From Micromonospora phytophila (GTDB lineage Bacteria; Actinomycetota; Actinomycetes; Mycobacteriales; Micromonosporaceae), in the NCBI RefSeq assembly GCF_023656545.1, contig NZ_JAMOKF010000005.1, forward strand, positions 16,992 through 80,991: a stretch of DNA of 64,000 nucleotides, given 5' to 3'. A model generated the notes under the pieces. That model made no database searches and was not told the DNA's origin. It saw only the letters and a program-made list of their open reading frames with translations. Below, in pieces: positions 61,150-64,000 of the stretch. How positions within the stretch are numbered: position 1 is the stretch's first letter; each line of letters starts with the position of its first letter. Position numbers and translations under genes: made by a program.

Positions 61150-61458
61150 GCCGCCCCTCCGCCTGGCGTGACGTCGACGATGCGCTGCTTGAGGTGGGCA
61201 CCCAGCCGGCCCCGCTGCGGCCCCGGCCGGGACTGCCGATCCCCGCGCCAGCACGGATCGTCGGCGGCGTCATCGGCGTCCGGATCCGGCGAGTACTCCC
61301 CCAGGTACCGGCCCAACTGCGCCGCCGCGAGGAGGTAGTTGTAGCGGGTTGTCTCCGGGTAGTTGGCCGCCCGCAACGAGCGGTCCCAGTCCCGAAGAAG
61401 GCCGCCCCACGTCCGGGGACAGCCCTACGGTGAGCTTGTGAAGATCGAGTATTGGCAT
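61150..61458 (-). pseudogene. Tyrosine integrase N-terminal remnant
   Basis: From an ATG near 61458 the minus strand reads LTVGLSPDV, then after a frameshift near 61405 GGLLRDWDRSLRAANYPETT, RYNYLLAAAQLGRYLGEYSP and an acidic linker. This is the N-terminal SAM-like (core-binding) domain of phage-type integrases (W-x-x-S-L-R-A-A-N-x-x-x-x-T-x-x-x-Y). The catalytic domain is missing. Its place next to an att repeat is where an integrase would lie. Confidence 0.6.
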
Positions 61459-61570
61459 GACAACCTGCCCAAGTCAAGGAGTCCAACAGCGGCGTGCTAG
61501 ACCAGGCATCCATGCCAAGCAATGAAAAGAGGGCTCCCGCAAGTCACTGACCTGCGGAAACCCTCTCGCT

Positions 61571-61602
61571 GTCGGGACGGCCGGATTCGAACCGACGACC
61601 CC
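61571..61602 (-). repeat. attachment-like direct repeat, tRNA 3' end, copy 2
   Basis: Identical over 32 bases to 59532-59563. It lies about 110 bp from the integrase remnant. The flanks differ from copy 1 after CCCC, as expected for two att sites from different backgrounds. Confidence 0.75.
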
Positions 61603-62393
61603 TTGACCCCCAGGACGTAGCGGTAGACGTTCGCGCACGTCAGCCGCGATCTACCGGGCGGCGAGGCGCCGGCTGGATTGCGGTGCGTGGGCGTTCCGGC
61701 GGGACGTGTCGTCCCCAGGTGGTCCCCATCCCATCGGGCCGGGTCAGGGGCACGGTGGGCCATGAACTCAGGACCTCTTCGTCCCGAACAAGGTCAAGTC
61801 CCATGTGTGACGTGGACGCCTGGCTATTCGCGCTGGTCAGGGTGTTGGTGCTTGTTGGTCTGGCGAGGCAGGAAAAGTGGCATCGTGCAAGATCGTCTCC
61901 CCGTTCTCTCCCAGACCGGTGGGCCTGTACTTGCCTCCTGCTGGTGCCGGCTTCCCGTCGCGCAGGCTTCGTCCTGCCAGACCGCGCCCGCCCGGTCCAG
62001 GTGGAGCGCCCCACTGGACGAACGACCTGGACCGGGCGGGCGCGGTCTGGCTGCCTCCGGTGTGCGACGGGCGGCGCCGAATCGGCTGGCCTTCCCGGAG
62101 CCGCCCGGGTTCAAGGGCGGGTAGCCCTTGCCGCCGGAGGCGGGATCCGGGTCGTAGGGCCGGAGGCCCTACCCGCCGGAGGCACCGCCCCTGCGCGGCC
62201 GTCGCGGAACGCGCCGTACGGCCCTGCCACCGCAGCGGTTGCGGTTCGCCTGTTCCGGGTGGCGGGAAGGATCGCCACCGCTCGGCCCCGCAGTGGTGAT
62301 TGGGCGCAGCGTCTCTGTCGGCAACTCCTAAGGCATGCCGGCATGGTACGACTGTTTCAATACCAGGGTGTAGCCGGCAGAACGGGCAAGCCG
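61603..62393. other. Intergenic region with a very strong hairpin and several smaller ones
   Basis: About 790 bp without a recognisable gene. It holds the 27-bp perfect inverted repeat at 61976-62051, an AAGGGC/GCCCTT hairpin near 62112-62128, GTAGGGCC/GGCCCTAC near 62152-62170, and three copies of CCGGAGGC. The promoter of ltrA must be near the right end. Confidence 0.5.
61976..62051. repeat. 27-bp perfect inverted repeat with 22-nt loop
   Basis: Arms 61976-62002 and 62025-62051 are exact complements, about 80% G+C. The 22-nt spacer has no symmetry. There is no T-run, so it is not a normal intrinsic terminator. Perfect arms suggest recent origin or selection for the structure, as in a MITE-like unit or an extruded cruciform. 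Confidence 0.8.
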
Positions 62394-63581
62394 ATGACGA
62401 GTAGGGCAGCCGGGCTGATACGGGAACCCCGGGATCCGCAGCGGGCGACGTTCCTGGAGTTGTTTTTCGACCTGGTGTTCGTCCTCGCGCTGGCCCAGCT
62501 CTCGCGCGGGCTGATCCAGCACCTTAGCTGGAGCGGCGCCTTCCAGACGCTGGTGTTGCTGATGGCCTTCTGGTGGGTCTGGGCCCACATGGCGGGGCTG
62601 ACCGACATTTTCGACCCGCAACGACCGCAGGTCCAGCTGCTGGTCACCGCGTCCATGCTCGGCGGCCTGGTGCTGGCCGCCGTGACGCCTGAGGCGTTCG
62701 GCAGGCGAGGCCTGGTCTTCGCGGGCGCATACCTGGCCATCCAGCTCGGGCGCTGTGTGTTCGTCGTGCTCGTCCTGCGCGGCCACGAGGCGCAGCGCCT
62801 CTTCCTGCGGCAGCTGCTCTGGTTCAGCGTATCGGCGCTGCCGTGGATCGCGGGGGCCCTCGCGCAGGGCTCGGCGCGCGCCGCGCTGTGGACGCTGGCG
62901 GTGGTCGTGGACTCCACGGCGCTCGGACTCCGCTATCCCGCGCCGGGGCTTGGCCGCGCCAGCTCGTCGGAGTTCGCGATCTCCGGCGGGCACCTGGCCG
63001 AGCGCTACCGCCAGATTTTCATCATCGCGCTCGGCGAGTTGATCCTGGTCGCCGGGCTGGCGTTCAGCGGCAGCGGCCTTGGAGCGGACCGCAGCGCGGC
63101 GCTCGTGGTGTCGTTCGCCACCACGGTCCTGCTGTGGCGGATCTACATCTTCCGCGCTGGGGAGCTGTTGGGCACGGCCATCGGCGCGGCCCGCGACCCG
63201 CTCCGCGTTGGCCTCCCGATGGTCTACTCCCACGTGGTGATGGTGGCCGGCATCGTAGTGACCGCCGTCGGCCAGGAACTGGTCATCGCCCATCCACTCG
63301 CACATGCGCGATCGGCCTGGACCGCCGTCATCCTCGGCGGGCCCGCGCTGTTCCTGGCCGGGCGGGCCATCTTCGAGTACGCGACATTCGCCCGCGTGTC
63401 CCGCGACCGGCCGATCGGGCTGCTCCTGCTGGCCGCCGTCACACCCGTGATGCTGCACCTGCCGCCGCTGCTGGCCGCGACCGCCGCCACCGCGGTCCTG
63501 GCCGCAATCGCCATCGCCGACGCGAGCCGCGCCCGAAGACACCCACCCGAACTACCATCGCCACCAGGCGGCCCCCCATGA
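62394..63581 (+). CDS. ltrA: Low temperature requirement protein A family membrane protein
   Basis: ATG 62394 (MTSRAAGLIREP) or ATG 62343 are both possible; no strong ribosome-binding site. About 395 residues. The family entry ATFLELFFDLVFVLALAQLS is near residue 20; ten or so hydrophobic helices follow. FWWVWAHMAGLTDIFDP, HLAERYRQIFIIALGELIL and SAALVVSFATTVLLWRIYIF are the conserved LtrA segments, with an E-R-x-x-x-x-x-I-I-x-L-G-E motif in the centre. The protein lies in the membrane. In Listeria LtrA is needed for growth at low temperature; its molecular role is unknown. Single gene. Confidence 0.9.
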   Translation: MTSRAAGLIREPRDPQRATFLELFFDLVFVLALAQLSRGLIQHLSWSGAFQTLVLLMAFWWVWAHMAGLTDIFDPQRPQVQLLVTASMLGGLVLAAVTPEAFGRRGLVFAGAYLAIQLGRCVFVVLVLRGHEAQRLFLRQLLWFSVSALPWIAGALAQGSARAALWTLAVVVDSTALGLRYPAPGLGRASSSEFAISGGHLAERYRQIFIIALGELILVAGLAFSGSGLGADRSAALVVSFATTVLLWRIYIFRAGELLGTAIGAARDPLRVGLPMVYSHVVMVAGIVVTAVGQELVIAHPLAHARSAWTAVILGGPALFLAGRAIFEYATFARVSRDRPIGLLLLAAVTPVMLHLPPLLAATAATAVLAAIAIADASRARRHPPELPSPPGGPP

Positions 63582-63903
63582 CAAAACGGCGGATACCTGC
63601 GCCAGGCGCGAGCGCCAACCGCTGCGTGACCGCCAGATCGTAAAGGCGCCGTGGACGTGAGCTGACCATGGTCGCAATGCCCATAAGCTGCCCGGCGCCG
63701 CCTGCGTGAGACGACGCTGGGCTTCGTGGCGCCCGCTGCAGGCCGCGCACCGCCGGGGTCGCCGCGCCGGGAGCGAAGCGGCAAGGCGCGGCGTGCCCCG
63801 AGCGGTGCGCAGCGGCCGCTCGCGGCCGCCTTGAAGACGTATGGAAAGTTCTCACCGGGCCGAACCGGCGGCAATGTCGGGTCTCAGGACGTCCGTGATG
63901 GCA
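63582..63903. other. Intergenic region before the right-end element
   Basis: 322 bp. No coding signal on either strand; frames are antisense-like and Arg-rich. GC-rich with several short inverted repeats. Confidence 0.45.
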
Positions 63904-64000
63904 TGAAGGAGCGGGGCCTCGCTCCTCGTGGGTCCCGGGCGGGATGCTCGGGGTGCTCACGTCTCACGACGAAGGAGGAGCCCCTCATGCAGGCAGAGTA
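63904..64000 (+). mobile_element. Left end of a second IS110-family element, cut by the window edge
   Basis: TGAAGGAGCGGGGCC at about 63904-63918 matches the inverted repeat of the first element with small changes, and the ATG at 63987 with GGAGGAG upstream is placed as in that element. The stem GGAGCG/CGCTCC with loop GGGCCT at 63908-63925 corresponds to the hairpin in the first element. Confidence 0.65.
63987..64000 (+). CDS. Start of an IS110-family transposase, partial
   Basis: Only the first codons (MQAE) are inside the window. The call rests on AAGGAGGAG upstream and on the 5' region similar to the intact element at 19.6 kb. Confidence 0.45.

Noticed and set aside
61029..61433. A 134-codon plus-strand gene
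   Set aside because: After the first residues its translation is antisense to the integrase remnant and compositionally random.

Overview
The window is GC-rich actinomycete DNA, with many GTG/TTG starts, GC-rich third codon positions, DUF6230/DUF6114 genes and F420-type enzymes. A member of the Micromonosporaceae is my best guess, but no marker gene here proves it.

Layout. 1-16.8 kb holds a partial gamma-glutamyltransferase, a secreted DUF6230/DUF6114 operon, a SpoIIE-type phosphatase, a repeat protein, a CapA-like protein and a lipoprotein. It also holds a compact three-gene operon (10.7-14.3 kb) of an Fe/2-oxoglutarate hydroxylase, a methyltransferase and a choline/carnitine-type acyltransferase. 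17-22.6 kb is accessory: a VOC protein, a reductase, a frameshifted membrane gene, remnants, and an apparently intact IS110-family (IS1111-like) element with inverted repeats and a structured 3' non-coding region that probably encodes its guide RNA.

22.6-45.8 kb is the main discovery: a divergent biosynthetic gene cluster. The minus-strand operon (36.4 down to 22.6 kb) starts with a methionyl-tRNA-synthetase-like protein, a lysine/ornithine N-hydroxylase, a cupin and an FAD amine oxidase, linked by 4-nt overlaps. This is the parts list of the N-N bond (hydrazine) pathways of s56-p1, triacsin and pyrazomycin, except that the usual cupin-MetRS fusion is split into two genes. It continues with a TauD-type dioxygenase, a D-2-hydroxyacid-type FAD oxidase, a FemAB/GNAT-like transferase, an MIO-type ammonia-lyase/aminomutase, two ATP-grasp ligases and an MFS exporter. 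The plus-strand operon has a GNAT acyltransferase and a two-module type I PKS (KSQ-AT-ACP / KS-AT-DH-KR-ACP) without a thioesterase. I infer a small molecule with a hydrazine-derived N-N bond, an amino acid rearranged by the MIO enzyme, amide bonds made by ATP-grasp enzymes and a short propionyl-primed acyl chain. I do not recognise the cluster as a known one.

45.8-47.2 kb is a ZTP-riboswitch-controlled glyA. Because SHMT makes glycine, a possible N-N coupling partner, it may support the cluster, but it could equally be a housekeeping flank. 47.3-54.1 kb is a graveyard of frameshifted or truncated genes (AbiEii-type toxin, transposase, aldo/keto reductase, nicotinate phosphoribosyltransferase) around an intact PIN toxin-antitoxin pair. 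54.1-59.1 kb is ordinary (DUF2267, TMEM175-like channel, zinc alcohol dehydrogenase, yellow/MRJP-like protein). 59.5-61.6 kb is a 2-kb segment between two identical 32-bp tRNA 3'-end repeats with a decayed integrase. 62.4-63.6 kb is LtrA. The right edge enters a second IS110-family element.
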